Notes: generated from the sequence alone by a model not told the origin. Numbered from the stretch's first letter, positions 7,725-16,878 are shown. The stretch is DNA of 64,000 bases from Pedobacter schmidteae (GCF_900564155.1 NZ_LS999839.1:3283097-3347096), one strand, 5' to 3'. Numbers and translations are program-made.

Positions 7725-8273
7725 ATGGAAAATATAACCATGCCGATAACTTCAATCGGCGAACCGGATTGGATTGAAAAACTGACCACTTTTTTAGAAA
7801 GCTATGACGTTGAGGTTGAGGGGCTGGAAGATTTTGAATCGGCATTTGAACTACCGGAGCAAGTAATGGAATACTACAGACATTTTGGAGGTATTGAAAG
7901 CAGCGATTTTATGTACAACCTGTATAAGCCGGAACAATTGATTGGCCTGTCGCAATCGCAATGGAGTTTTGTGAAAGAAAATTTTACCGATACCCAAATG
8001 CAGCCGTACATTGTGTTTTCCGAAAGCCCGGGCAATGACCCTGTTTGCTTTGATAAACACGATTTTTCTATCTGGCTATTCTCCCATGATCCCTTGCGAA
8101 AAGCAAAAGTATTTGAAGATTTCAACCAGTACCTGCAATATGAAATGATTGAACTACAAAAGCTGATGGGCGATGTGGATTTCGCTGATGACGAGGAAGA
8201 AATGCGGTATCACCAGGAAAACCTTTCGGGCAATGATATTGATTTTGATTTTAGGAGAATGAAGTTTTTATAA
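7725..8273 (+). CDS. SMI1/KNR4 (SUKH) family immunity protein
   Basis: 182 residues with SUKH superfamily signature segments: LPEQVMEYYRHFGG near residues 43-56, a middle strand IVFSESPGNDPVCFD, then FSIWLFSHD and FEDFNQYLQYEMIELQK. SUKH proteins are a major immunity family against nuclease and other polymorphic toxins. The acidic C-terminal tail (GDVDFADDEEEMRYHQEN) extends beyond the core. It starts right after the previous gene and is followed by an LRR gene. No toxin gene is adjacent, so it would be an orphan immunity gene. Cytoplasmic. Confidence 0.75.
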   Translation: MENITMPITSIGEPDWIEKLTTFLESYDVEVEGLEDFESAFELPEQVMEYYRHFGGIESSDFMYNLYKPEQLIGLSQSQWSFVKENFTDTQMQPYIVFSESPGNDPVCFDKHDFSIWLFSHDPLRKAKVFEDFNQYLQYEMIELQKLMGDVDFADDEEEMRYHQENLSGNDIDFDFRRMKFL

Positions 8274-8298
8274 TTCTTTTAACCACATAAAATAACGC

Positions 8299-9021
8299 AT
8301 GAATTGGAACAATTATTTATTGGAAGAGAAAGCACCCAAAGGAACTTACGCTCATTTAGGTGTTCTGGAAGGAATGGTAACAGCACCATTTAACCTGTCG
8401 GAACTACCTGCTGACACAAGAATAGTAAGCCTTGGTACACCGGCTAAAAAATTTAAAATTCAGTACAGTAATCTATCATCATTACGCGGAAACAACAATA
8501 TTGAAGCAATAAGTCTAAATGATATCGATGAAGAGCGCCTTGCCGTGTTTGCAACATTACCGAATCTAAAATGCCTGCAAATAAGTACCAACCAGCAAAG
8601 CGAAATCCCCAACCTGTCTTGTTTAAAATCCCTGGAAGTTCTGGTATTGGCCAATCTTAAAAAAGTGGAGAATACTGATTTTGTAAAAGGACTGAATAAC
8701 CTAAAGACGCTGTATATATATGGAATCAACAACCTTTACGACCTGGCTCCGATTTCAGGATTAACCAGCCTTGAAGAGCTTTTCATCGAACACGGCAAAA
8801 TGAGCGGTACAGGAAAAGCCGTCAAAAGGATTGAACCTTTAAGCGTGTTGACCTCATTGAAATATTTACACTTGTCTGTTGTGTTTGAAGAAAAAACACC
8901 AGATTTAGGCGCTTTACACAATTTAAAAAAGTTACAAAGACTTACATTGCTGCCAAGATACTTAAAAAGTGGACAACTAGAGACTTTGAAAAAGGAGTTA
9001 CCATTAATAATGAACCTGTGA
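8299..9021 (+). CDS. Leucine-rich-repeat protein (cytoplasmic)
   Basis: 240 residues without signal peptide. From about residue 65 on there are irregular LRR units such as LPNLKCLQIS, LKSLEVLVLANL, LNNLKTLYIYG, LTSLEELFIEH, LTSLKYLHLS and LKKLQRLTLL. LRR proteins are protein-binding scaffolds; within immunity arrays they are a recurrent type of presumed immunity protein. Spacing to the SUKH gene is 25 bases, so probably the same transcript. The exact partner is unknown. Confidence 0.65.
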   Translation: MNWNNYLLEEKAPKGTYAHLGVLEGMVTAPFNLSELPADTRIVSLGTPAKKFKIQYSNLSSLRGNNNIEAISLNDIDEERLAVFATLPNLKCLQISTNQQSEIPNLSCLKSLEVLVLANLKKVENTDFVKGLNNLKTLYIYGINNLYDLAPISGLTSLEELFIEHGKMSGTGKAVKRIEPLSVLTSLKYLHLSVVFEEKTPDLGALHNLKKLQRLTLLPRYLKSGQLETLKKELPLIMNL

Positions 9022-9064
9022 AAAAATTCTTCGATAACCTGGCAAAAGAATTAAAAATTAATAC

Positions 9065-9616
9065 ATGAAAGATATTTACAAATTTGAAGAGGTATTAAAT
9101 GACCTGATGGACTATTTCATTTTGGGCGACCCTCATTGTTTGCTGGATTATAAAAAACAACATAACCTGCCCGATGACCTGCTAACAGAGTTTACAACAA
9201 ATGAAACCGGCGACAAGGTTGTTGAAGATGGAATTATTGTTCCGCTTTCAGGGGTAGAAAACTACCCCTATACCATTTACTTTAATCTTTCCGGTGCTGT
9301 GCCCGAATTATTAAAAGAAGAAAATCAATTGCAGGTGCAGCAAGAAGGTTATTGCCTAAAAGTTGAAAACGAAGAAATCTATCTTTATACAATGCCCTAT
9401 TTGAGAAAATTTACGGAGGAGCAGATCGAAAATTTAAAGAAATATAGAATGGCAAACATTAAATTGGCAAATGGGTGGTATTCGGTTTGCATACTGGGTG
9501 GTCTGACCGTACAGCCTTCAGGGCTTGAACCCACATTTGAATTTGTAATCAAACCAAGTATGGGCAAACCGGAATATAAAGCGAACATCGCCTATTCCTA
9601 TAAAATTAACGCATAA
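9065..9616 (+). CDS. Hypothetical protein in immunity gene array
   Basis: 183 residues, acidic, no signal peptide. Notable segments are DYFILGDPHCLLDYKKQHNL near the start and a beta-rich C-terminus (GWYSVCILGGLTVQPSG, PTFEFVIKP). It has the size and charge of a cytoplasmic immunity protein, and follows the LRR gene on the same strand. Family not recognised. Confidence 0.5.
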   Translation: MKDIYKFEEVLNDLMDYFILGDPHCLLDYKKQHNLPDDLLTEFTTNETGDKVVEDGIIVPLSGVENYPYTIYFNLSGAVPELLKEENQLQVQQEGYCLKVENEEIYLYTMPYLRKFTEEQIENLKKYRMANIKLANGWYSVCILGGLTVQPSGLEPTFEFVIKPSMGKPEYKANIAYSYKINA

Positions 9617-9673
9617 TGGAAACTACCACTAATTAAAAATAGTTTATCTTGAAAGTAGAAGGAAATTGGAATA

Positions 9674-10135
9674 ATGGGTATATCAACTTTAAAGAACAGC
9701 ATTATCGTATTTTGTATCTTTCTTTTCGCCCAGTGCAAACCGGCAAAAGATCAAAATTTCGTTTTATCAAACGAGTTTCCGCCAATCGTAATCATGAATG
9801 CTAAGGAGACTGAAGTAAACGAAATCCCTATCTATTTAATAGGAAACAATACCACAATTGATACCGGAAGGTTACATCTTTATTCAGCCAGCAAAAACAA
9901 TGTCGATGTTCAGATTAACCTGAACAAGAAAGATTCGCTGAATAATAATGATAAAGTTATTTTTAATCTGAAAGGAAAAGAATATACCATCAGTGATTTT
10001 AAAAAGAAGAAAGTCGAATCTTCCGGAGATCCTTATATCATAAGCTATAAAATAAATGGGATTCCTTTTGAAGATCGTGATGGATGTATTGATACAAAGT
10101 CTCAAATACCCATAAAGCAGAAAAACAGCAAATGA
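9674..10135 (+). CDS. Small lipoprotein with a decayed copy downstream
   Basis: 153 residues; the signal ends with lipobox FAQC at about residue 21, so it should be lipid-anchored. The middle IYLIGNNTTIDTGRLHLYSA then NNVDVQINLNKKDS is found again, diverged and without a start, about 1 kb downstream. The C-terminal part has GKEYTISDFKKKKVESSGDPY. It lies at the end of the immunity array and might protect the periplasm from a toxin; this is inferred. Confidence 0.55.
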   Translation: MGISTLKNSIIVFCIFLFAQCKPAKDQNFVLSNEFPPIVIMNAKETEVNEIPIYLIGNNTTIDTGRLHLYSASKNNVDVQINLNKKDSLNNNDKVIFNLKGKEYTISDFKKKKVESSGDPYIISYKINGIPFEDRDGCIDTKSQIPIKQKNSK

Positions 10136-10212
10136 ATAATTTGAAAAAGGAGAAAGCCTTTATTGAAAGTTTCAATAACACCTTTCCGGAATTACTGGAT
10201 GATTTATGTTAA
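10132..10212 (+). CDS. 26-residue remnant peptide
   Basis: A short frame MNNLKKEKAFIESFNNTFPE.., overlapping the stop of the lipoprotein gene (ATGA) and ending LLDDLC. Its opening reads like the N-terminus of an immunity-type protein cut short. It may be a remnant left by recombination at this array; translation is uncertain. Confidence 0.3.
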   Translation: MNNLKKEKAFIESFNNTFPELLDDLC

Positions 10213-10298
10213 AAGCCCCATCTGTAAACCAAATTGAAAAGTTATATAAAACATTATTATAAGAAGAATCCGGGAAGGTAATTTAATTCTGATAAGCA

Positions 10299-10475
10299 TC
10301 ACTTAAACTTCCTCTTCTCTCTTTTGATCTTTGATCCATCAGCATTGGTAATCTCTTCAATTTCTTCTGAGGACAAATCCTGCCCTTTACTTTTAGGCCT
10401 CAAAAAATAAGCAGAAACAGCAGCAATGATAGCTGGCAAAACAAACTGAATACAAACAAGTAGAATTTCTGACAT
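10299..10475 (-). CDS. 58-residue single-span membrane protein
   Basis: A short minus-strand frame: MSEILLVCIQFVLPAIIAAV then SAYFLRPKSKGQDLSSEEIE, ending KRKFK. Residues about 4-25 form one hydrophobic segment, followed by a charged cytoplasmic tail. The coding character is good (in-frame hydrophobic helix then a basic/acidic tail). It stands alone in an otherwise degenerate spacer. The function is unknown; small anchored proteins of this kind are frequent in Bacteroidota. Confidence 0.5.
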   Translation of the reverse strand: MSEILLVCIQFVLPAIIAAVSAYFLRPKSKGQDLSSEEIEEITNADGSKIKREKRKFK

Positions 10476-10755
10476 TGTAGGAAATTTAGTAGTCCATTAC
10501 ATCTTAAACAAGTTCAATCTGATTTAACAGATAGAAGTTGTGTTCCTGTCAGCGCCACAAATCTAATTGTCTACATTTAAAGGTGCAAGTTTTCGGCTGT
10601 AGTAAAATACTACTCACACCGTGTATCTTACACTTATACAATAAAGATCAAGTTATAAACCTGGTCAATCAAACATTAGCTCTGCATCACCGCAGGATTA
10701 ATATATACTGTTCGCAATTAAGATTTTGAGAGCTGAATTGGATTGAAAGGCGCTT
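10476..10755. other. Non-coding spacer
   Basis: No convincing gene. An apparent 63-codon plus-strand frame here has no homology that I recognise, odd composition and no upstream signal. The spacer separates the small membrane protein gene from the decayed lipoprotein copy. Confidence 0.4.
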
Positions 10756-10902
10756 ACCTATTTAAAAAGAAAAAATGTCACGATTGATGCCGGTAAATTG
10801 TCTCTTTATTCAGTATGTGCAAACAATGCAGATGTTCAGATAAGCATTAGTATGAAAGACTCGAGAATGTCGAACGGGATAGCTATTTTAGACCTGAAAA
10901 AT
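10756..10902 (+). pseudogene. Decayed copy of the upstream small lipoprotein
   Basis: Translation in one frame gives TYLKRKNVTIDAGKLSLYS.. then NNADVQISISMKDS and ILDLKN. This aligns without gaps in its first half to IYLIGNNTTIDTGRLHLYSA, NNVDVQINLNKKDS and IFNLKG of the intact lipoprotein about 900 bases upstream. It lacks the signal peptide, start codon and C-terminus. The intact gene and this remnant point to a past tandem duplication in the array. Confidence 0.7.
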
Positions 10903-10907
10903 TTGCT

Positions 10908-10948
10908 GGCGGTCCTCTGTGCATTAAGCGATTGATTAAGAATTTTTT
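10908..10948. repeat. Element repeat, right copy (before coupling-protein gene)
   Basis: GGCGGTCCTCTGTGCATTAA then GCGATTGATTAAGAATTTTT. It matches the copy at 3381-3420 over about 40 bases with a one-base gap. It lies directly before the ATG of the degenerate coupling-protein gene, suggesting that this junction was once continuous with the left copy and that the region between was inserted. Confidence 0.5.
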
Positions 10949-10949
10949 A

Positions 10950-12913
10950 ATGCAAAAATTCAAGGAGGCGGTCGATAAAATCGTAGCGGCACTGAAACTG
11001 TATTTCCTTTGTAGCTAACTTTTTCCTGTTCCTTGATCTTTACTTTTGGTGTTTTAAATAGGTTTCCAGATTTGAAATTGTTCTTAGGGATAACGGTACT
11101 GGCGGCAAAGGGCAAAAAGGATGAGAAAATCCAAAAAAATAGCATCGTGGCATACCTGCTTACTGGCCTACTGGTATATTTCCTTAGTCCGCTGGTGTTT
11201 TACCTGCCTTATGGTATACCCCTCAGAGCTGGCTTGTATATACTGTTATCGGGTATAGGGTATTTGCTGATCTTAACCGGGGGCAGCTGGTTAAGCAGGT
11301 TGATTAAAAACAGCCTGGTGACTGATGTGTTTAATTCCGATAATGAGACCTTTCCCCAGGAGGAGCGGTTGTTGGAAAATGAATACTCTTTTAACCTACC
11401 GACTAAATATAACCTGAAGGGTAAGATCAGGGACGGCTGGATCAATTGTGTAAACCCATTCCGTTCCATTTTGGTAGCGGGCAGTGCCGGAGCTGGTAAG
11501 ACTTATTTCGTGATCCGCCATATTATCGATCAGCATTTAAAAAAGGGATATGCCATGTTTATCTATGTTTTTAAGTTCGATGATCTTAGTAAGCTTGCTT
11601 ACAATAAGCTGTTGAAATATTATCAGAACTTCAAGGTCAAACCGAAATTCTGGGTGATTGATCTGGAGCATCCTAAACACCGTTGTAATCCGCTTGATCC
11701 TTCCGGTATGGAAGACATTACCGATGCGAGCGAATCCAGCCGTACGATTATGATGGGATTGAACAAACAATGGTTGAAAAAAACTGGGGATTTTTTTGTG
11801 GAAAGCCCAATCAATTTCCTGACAGCGGTGATCTGGTATTTAAGGAAATATCAGGAAGGTAAGTATTGTACTTTGCCGCATATGATTGAACTGATGCAGA
11901 CTGAGTATGAAAAACTGTTTAAGGTGATGTGGGAACAGGAGGAGGTCAGGGTATTGATTGATCCCTTTATCTCTGCTTTACGAAATAATGTGCAGGCTCA
12001 GCTGGAGGGACAGATAGCAAGTGCTAAGATCGGGCTGGCAAGACTGGCTTCTCCGCAGTTGTATTATGTGCTTTCAGGCAATGATTTTACATTGGATATC
12101 AATAACCCGGATGAACCAAAGATCGTTTGTATGGGAAACAATCCACAGAAGATAGATACCTATGGTGCTGTACTTTCGCTCTACGTGAATAGAATGTTGA
12201 AGCTGATTAATAAGAAGGGAAAGCAAAAGTGTAGCCTGATCTTTGATGAGTATCCCACTTTGGTCGCGGATTTAATTACCACGATCAGTACCGGGAGGAG
12301 CAATTTGATTTCCTGTACGATCGGCATCCAGAGCATTGAGCAGGTGAAAAAGGAATACGGGGCGGAACAGGCGGAGATTATTTTGGGGATTTGTGCCAAT
12401 ATCATTAGTGGCAGGTTTCAGGCGGAAGTGCCAGGAAATTTTCGGAGACTTTTGAAAAGATCATGCAGGATCGGCAGAGCATGAGCATCAATAGTCGTGA
12501 TACCTCCATTTCTAAATCCACGCAGATAGAATCTGCTATTCCTGCTTCTAAGATTGCTACGCTATCCTCTGGTGAGTTTGTGGGGGATTGTGGCAGATAG
12601 CCCGGATGTGAAGATCTCTCGAAAGATGTTTCATGCAGAGTTGCAGAATGATCACCAGGCGATTAAAAAAGAAGAGGAGGGGTATAGGCCACTTCCGGTA
12701 GTACAGCGGGTTACTGCTGAAGATATACGGGAGAATTACCTGAAAATCAAAAGAGAGGTAGCGACTTTGCTGAAAGGAGAATTGCAGAGGATTAAGGAGA
12801 GGGATGCTGGAACTAAGGGAGTTAAAAAACGGAAGCATAAAAATAAAATAAGGGGTTTATTGCCGCCGGAAAAGTCTGTCAGGCAACAGGATACAAAGAC
12901 GTTTTCAAGATAA
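10950..12913 (+). pseudogene. Conjugative coupling protein (MobC/TraG, VirD4 type), frameshifted
   Basis: The largest intact piece (11033-12484) has two N-terminal membrane segments, a Walker A GSAGAGKT, a Walker B SLIFDEYPTL and the T4CP core. Such proteins are the inner-membrane ATPase that passes relaxosome DNA to the type IV secretion channel. The start looks split: an ATG at 10950 gives MQKFKEAVDKIVAALKLYFLC, then frame changes lead to NFFLFLDLYFWCFK and on to LNRFPDLKLFLG. Near 12436 an A-run appears one base short (GKFSETFEKIM continues in another frame) and near 12585 a G-run appears one base long, restoring the frame through GIVADSPDVKISRKMFHAEL to the stop. Joined, it would be about 650 residues, normal for the family. 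Either real decay or sequencing errors in homopolymers. Confidence 0.8.
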
Positions 12914-13056
12914 ATTATGTGCGAATGATTGCAGAAAATCAAATACTTTCCGGGTATCGAAATGGAGATTTAAAAAGTCCAGAAGTATAGTCGATCTGAG
13001 TAGGTTCTTGTTTAAATTGTATTTCGAAACATTTTTTCTTAAGGCCTTATGCTTTG

Positions 13057-13090
13057 AAAAAAACAGGCTGGGATAACCAGCCTGTTTTTT
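13057..13090. terminator. Bidirectional terminator
   Basis: AACAGGCTGG and CCAGCCTGTT pair around GATAA, with an A-run before and a T-run after. It lies between the convergent coupling-protein pseudogene and the TlpA gene and can end both transcripts. Confidence 0.85.
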
Positions 13091-13092
13091 AC

Positions 13093-14487
13093 TTAGTTTT
13101 CTGCCAGTGTTTTTTCCAGTAGCTTTTTGAGCTCAGGATCTGAAGGCCTTGGTGAATTGATGGTGACGATTTTTCCTTTTTTATCAAAGACCATAAAGCG
13201 TGGGATTCCATCAATTTTATAGTACTTGCTGATATCATTTGGACTATCAGCAAATAATTGGATTCCTCCTAACTTTTCATCTTTGATCATCTTGAGCCAG
13301 GTGCCTTTGTCTTTTAATTTATCGACAGATATGCTGACAAAAGCTACATCGGTGCCTTTCATTTCCTCTTCCAGCTTTTTCAGGTACGGAATCTGGGCAA
13401 CACATGGGCCGCACCAGGTGGCCCAAACATCTATCAGGACGACTTTGCCGAGTAAATCTTTCATGCTGACCATCTTTTCGTTGTTGTCAGGATAAGAGAA
13501 ATTGAAGGATGGATCCCCCGGTTTTAACGCGGCCAGAGGCATAAGCAGTTCACGCCCTTTTTCTTGCTGTTGTTTTGTAAGCAGGTATTTGCCATAAACA
13601 CCCATCATTTCCTGGTATGTAGGATAAGTCTTTATAAAGGCTGCTTTTTCCAACAGGACATCTCCCTTTATCGTATCATTGGGTACAAAATCTAAATCGG
13701 TTTTTAGCCCTGCCAGGCCTGCTTCAAATTTTATATTTTGCTGGCGTTTGTTTACACTGATCAGTTCTGAAAGAATACGTGCACCCCATGGTTGTGCATA
13801 AATTCCAGCTGTACTTTTTGCAAAATCCTGTGCTTTTAAAGTTGCATAATAAGGACTGTATTCCTCTACTGAGGGATGGGCGGCACGTGGGGTGTTCAGA
13901 AATCCGCAGGCATAACCTGCCATATCCCAAGCCATATTTGTTTTCATGAGTTTATCGAATTTTTGATTTCCGGTGGCCTTTGTATTCATAAAACTGCTGA
14001 CCTTTGGTGCAATCTTTTCCAGCACAGGAAAGAAATCAACAAACGTACTTTCCTTACCCATGAAATTCACGGCCTTTTGTTCCAGAGGATCAATAAGTGC
14101 ATGCCATTGGGCCATTACCGTATTTTCCCTGGAATTCAATTTTCCGGTCAGTACATAACTGGTATCAGAAATGCTTAACTGTAATTTGTCACCTGGTTTA
14201 AAATAGAACTTGTAATTTTCCTGTGGGCTCATATTTGTACCGGTACCAACCAGATAAAAACCTTCGTATTCCGGATAGAAAAAGAAACCAAATTCACCTT
14301 TAGTCGTTGGGATAACTGAGGCAATTTCTTTGGGTTTTCCATTGGAAACCTTAAAAAGTTTAACTGGGGGCTTTCTTTCCTTGGTAAGTAAGCCGCTAAT
14401 CTGGACAGGTAGTTGTGCCTGAGCGGGTAATGCAGCAATGGCAAGCACAAAGGTAGTTTTGAAAATTTTTTTGATTAGTGGTTTCAT
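13093..14487 (-). CDS. TlpA-type thiol:disulfide oxidoreductase (end of SusCD operon 1)
   Basis: About 464 residues from the ATG at 14487 (MKPLIKK). A signal peptide ends near ALPAQAQ, so it is exported. The N-terminal two-thirds is a beta-rich region of the type seen before TlpA domains in Bacteroidota; the last 120 residues form a thioredoxin fold with WATWCGPC (redox cysteines about 359 and 362) and a cis-Pro region DGIPRFMVFD. It likely reduces or isomerises disulfides of exported partners. It is the last gene of a minus-strand operon sigma-FecR-SusC-SusD-DUF4843-PKD-like, followed by a strong terminator. Spacing from the PKD-like gene is under 30 bases. Confidence 0.85.
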   Translation of the reverse strand: MKPLIKKIFKTTFVLAIAALPAQAQLPVQISGLLTKERKPPVKLFKVSNGKPKEIASVIPTTKGEFGFFFYPEYEGFYLVGTGTNMSPQENYKFYFKPGDKLQLSISDTSYVLTGKLNSRENTVMAQWHALIDPLEQKAVNFMGKESTFVDFFPVLEKIAPKVSSFMNTKATGNQKFDKLMKTNMAWDMAGYACGFLNTPRAAHPSVEEYSPYYATLKAQDFAKSTAGIYAQPWGARILSELISVNKRQQNIKFEAGLAGLKTDLDFVPNDTIKGDVLLEKAAFIKTYPTYQEMMGVYGKYLLTKQQQEKGRELLMPLAALKPGDPSFNFSYPDNNEKMVSMKDLLGKVVLIDVWATWCGPCVAQIPYLKKLEEEMKGTDVAFVSISVDKLKDKGTWLKMIKDEKLGGIQLFADSPNDISKYYKIDGIPRFMVFDKKGKIVTINSPRPSDPELKKLLEKTLAEN

Positions 14488-14515
14488 ATATGTCAATAAA
14501 AATGATATTTAAGGG

Positions 14516-16081
14516 CTAGAAAGAAGTTGGAGAGGTGTTACTTGTTCCTCTGGAAGGAGATATGTATAATACATCCCGTGCAATTCCCTTTCCTTCCAGG
14601 GTAAATACAGGAGTTGAGACCAGACTTCCCGAGGATTTGTTAAACATCCTTACTTTATAGTTTCCTGATGACTGGGTTCCGATCATAAAGTAGTTGAATG
14701 CGTATGCTGCATCCGAACCAGCACTATAAGTTTTGTGACGGATGAAAGTAATCTGTTCGCCAGCTGGAGCTGTATATTCCAGTATTTCAGATTTGCTGGA
14801 CAAATTTCTACTCCAGACCTGGTTGCCAACAGTAAAATAGATGATATTTTCATTTTCACTTAAAAGTGTGTACATAGAAGCATTGTACATTTTATCGCTA
14901 CTTTTTAGGGGATCGTTTACCAGTTTGATTTTGTTTCCATCTGTTGCAACCTCAGAGAGGATTTTTACAGAAGGATCTGTTTTATCCTGAAATACGGCGT
15001 AACCTGTTACTTTGAAACGATAATCCGGAGCAGGAAGGTAAGTGTTGGATTTATAGCCCATATACAACAAGGTTTTATTGTTCCTGTTTACCGGCATACT
15101 GGTTCCTGCGTCATCGGTTATACTGGTAATTGTGGTAGCACTACCGCTGGCGGAAACAAAAGAACTACTATTCTCGTCAAAAAAATAAGGGTTGGAATAA
15201 TCACTTCCGATGAAATATTTGGAAAGCCTGTATGGCGAATTACGCTCGTCCCTCAATATCGGCGCACCGAATATTCCACTGTTTCCCGATTGTGTTGAAA
15301 TTCCGTGAAGTACTCCGTTATTGATTAAGAAAAAATCCCCGTAACCTATAAAGGCCACTTGGGGGGCTGCAACAGCAGGTGTCTGATAAAATAGAGAATT
15401 GAAACTTCTAATCGTTTTAAGTGTATTGATGTAAATGGCTGCCACTTCTTTATCAGTACTTAAGAATAATGTCCTGGTTGCAGATGGACTTGGAGAACCT
15501 GAAGCTGTGGAACGGTAAGAAGTCACATAATCCATCAGCTGTACTTTTCCCTCCAGTTTACTGCCATTGACCTGGCTATAGATATTTTCTCTTTTTTCAC
15601 CCTCGGGTTTAATAGAGTTAGGGGTCAGAAATAAATCCAGGTCAGCATTTGTACCATCGTCTTTAGCGACATACCAGCCTCTGGTGAATTCCGTTATGAC
15701 ACTCAAAGCTGATGTAAAGAATTTAGCATAACCCGTTTTTTTATTTTTTACGCGAAAAACCAGGGTCCATCCTTTTGCCGGAATTTTTACCGGGTAGTCT
15801 AATTTTTTGGTAACGGCAATGGTATCCAGTTTGGGAATACCGTTAACGACCCCGGTTTCATATATCCCCCATAAATACTCAAAATCGGCATTGGTTTCAT
15901 TTGAACTAATAATGGGGTCGATACTTAGTGTTTCCTTTTCTGAAACAACAGTATACCTGGGATTTATGCCGGTGATGGTCAGAATTTCATCTGGTTTAAG
16001 GTCATAATTGCTTTTATCTTTTTTACATGCGGCAGCAAACAGCAGCGCTGCAAAACACAGGATAATATTTAGTCTTTTCAT
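14516..16081 (-). CDS. PKD-like family lipoprotein
   Basis: 521 residues from the ATG at 16081 (MKRLNIILCFAALLFAAACK); the longer reading would overlap the upstream gene. The lipobox AAAC anchors it to the membrane. The N-terminal NYDLKPDEILTITGINPRYT.. and following beta-sandwich match the PKD-like family lipoproteins I know from Bacteroidota SusCD operons that also carry DUF4843 and a thioredoxin. Probably an outer-surface or periplasmic binding component of the SusCD uptake complex. The substrate is unknown; such operons are not tied to glycans by any enzyme here. Confidence 0.8.
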   Translation of the reverse strand: MKRLNIILCFAALLFAAACKKDKSNYDLKPDEILTITGINPRYTVVSEKETLSIDPIISSNETNADFEYLWGIYETGVVNGIPKLDTIAVTKKLDYPVKIPAKGWTLVFRVKNKKTGYAKFFTSALSVITEFTRGWYVAKDDGTNADLDLFLTPNSIKPEGEKRENIYSQVNGSKLEGKVQLMDYVTSYRSTASGSPSPSATRTLFLSTDKEVAAIYINTLKTIRSFNSLFYQTPAVAAPQVAFIGYGDFFLINNGVLHGISTQSGNSGIFGAPILRDERNSPYRLSKYFIGSDYSNPYFFDENSSSFVSASGSATTITSITDDAGTSMPVNRNNKTLLYMGYKSNTYLPAPDYRFKVTGYAVFQDKTDPSVKILSEVATDGNKIKLVNDPLKSSDKMYNASMYTLLSENENIIYFTVGNQVWSRNLSSKSEILEYTAPAGEQITFIRHKTYSAGSDAAYAFNYFMIGTQSSGNYKVRMFNKSSGSLVSTPVFTLEGKGIARDVLYISPSRGTSNTSPTSF

Positions 16082-16091
16082 TGCTTTTGTT

Positions 16092-16865
16092 TTACGGTAT
16101 ATATATGATCTCATCGTTCTCATCTCTTAAAGGCTCGCCATGACTTTCCTCATAATCAATAAGTGCGGTCTTAACCTTGTTAATGAAAAATTTGAGTTTT
16201 GGATAATCGTTTGGTGCGTTGTCTGTGAACTCTTCATCCCATCTTTGTCCGGTTATATCGATCATCAGTTTATGTTTAGTCACGCTGTATGGACCAAAAT
16301 AGTAATCGCTGAAATCCTGATCCCAGCTTGCAGGTCGGGTCAACCGATCAGTGATGAATAGTTTTCGCCATGTTTTTCCAGGCTCCCCTGTTTTGAAATG
16401 CTGATTATCGATGACCTCAAACATTAACACAGGGGTACTGCTTTTCAGTCCGGCATCTCTTAATACAATTACCGGAACTCTGGTGTGAACTGTACCTGCT
16501 TTTATTACATAATATTGATTTGACCGTGGATCATTGAATGGGATGTAATGCACTCCTGGTACCGCATTTGTTTTATTTGGAACCTGCTTTTGTTCCAGTG
16601 TAAAACTACGGTCGCTTTTACTGACACCACCTATTGCGTAAATATCAAAGAAAACAGTGTCTTGTTTAACCGAAGGCCCGTCATAATAAAAAGTGTGGGA
16701 CTTTAAGGTATCTAAAAAATTATAGCTAGATTGGTAGATGTATTTAGGCGCGGGACCAAACTGGATGCGGGCTGTACCACTATAAAAATTGAACTGGTCT
16801 TTTTTGCAGGATGTAATCAGCAGAGCGCTCAATAACATCCATATATATTTAAGTTCTAGTTTCAT
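16092..16865 (-). CDS. DUF4843 lipoprotein
   Basis: 257 residues with lipoprotein signal (LLITSC). The sequence fits DUF4843: RIQFGPAPKYI near the start, then DTVFFDIYAIGG, a central VPGVHYIPFNDP and HTRVPVIVLRDAGLK, and a C-terminal DFSDYYFGPYSVTKHKLMI. DUF4843 proteins accompany SusC/SusD pairs and are presumed surface lipoproteins that help bind or pass the substrate. Its stop is 11 bases before the PKD-like start, consistent with one transcript. Confidence 0.8.
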   Translation of the reverse strand: MKLELKYIWMLLSALLITSCKKDQFNFYSGTARIQFGPAPKYIYQSSYNFLDTLKSHTFYYDGPSVKQDTVFFDIYAIGGVSKSDRSFTLEQKQVPNKTNAVPGVHYIPFNDPRSNQYYVIKAGTVHTRVPVIVLRDAGLKSSTPVLMFEVIDNQHFKTGEPGKTWRKLFITDRLTRPASWDQDFSDYYFGPYSVTKHKLMIDITGQRWDEEFTDNAPNDYPKLKFFINKVKTALIDYEESHGEPLRDENDEIIYIP

Positions 16866-16878
16866 TTTCTCTTAAAAT

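Noticed and set aside
10538..10729. 63-codon plus-strand frame
   Set aside because: No family resemblance, Cys/His-rich noise and no start context, inside degenerate DNA.
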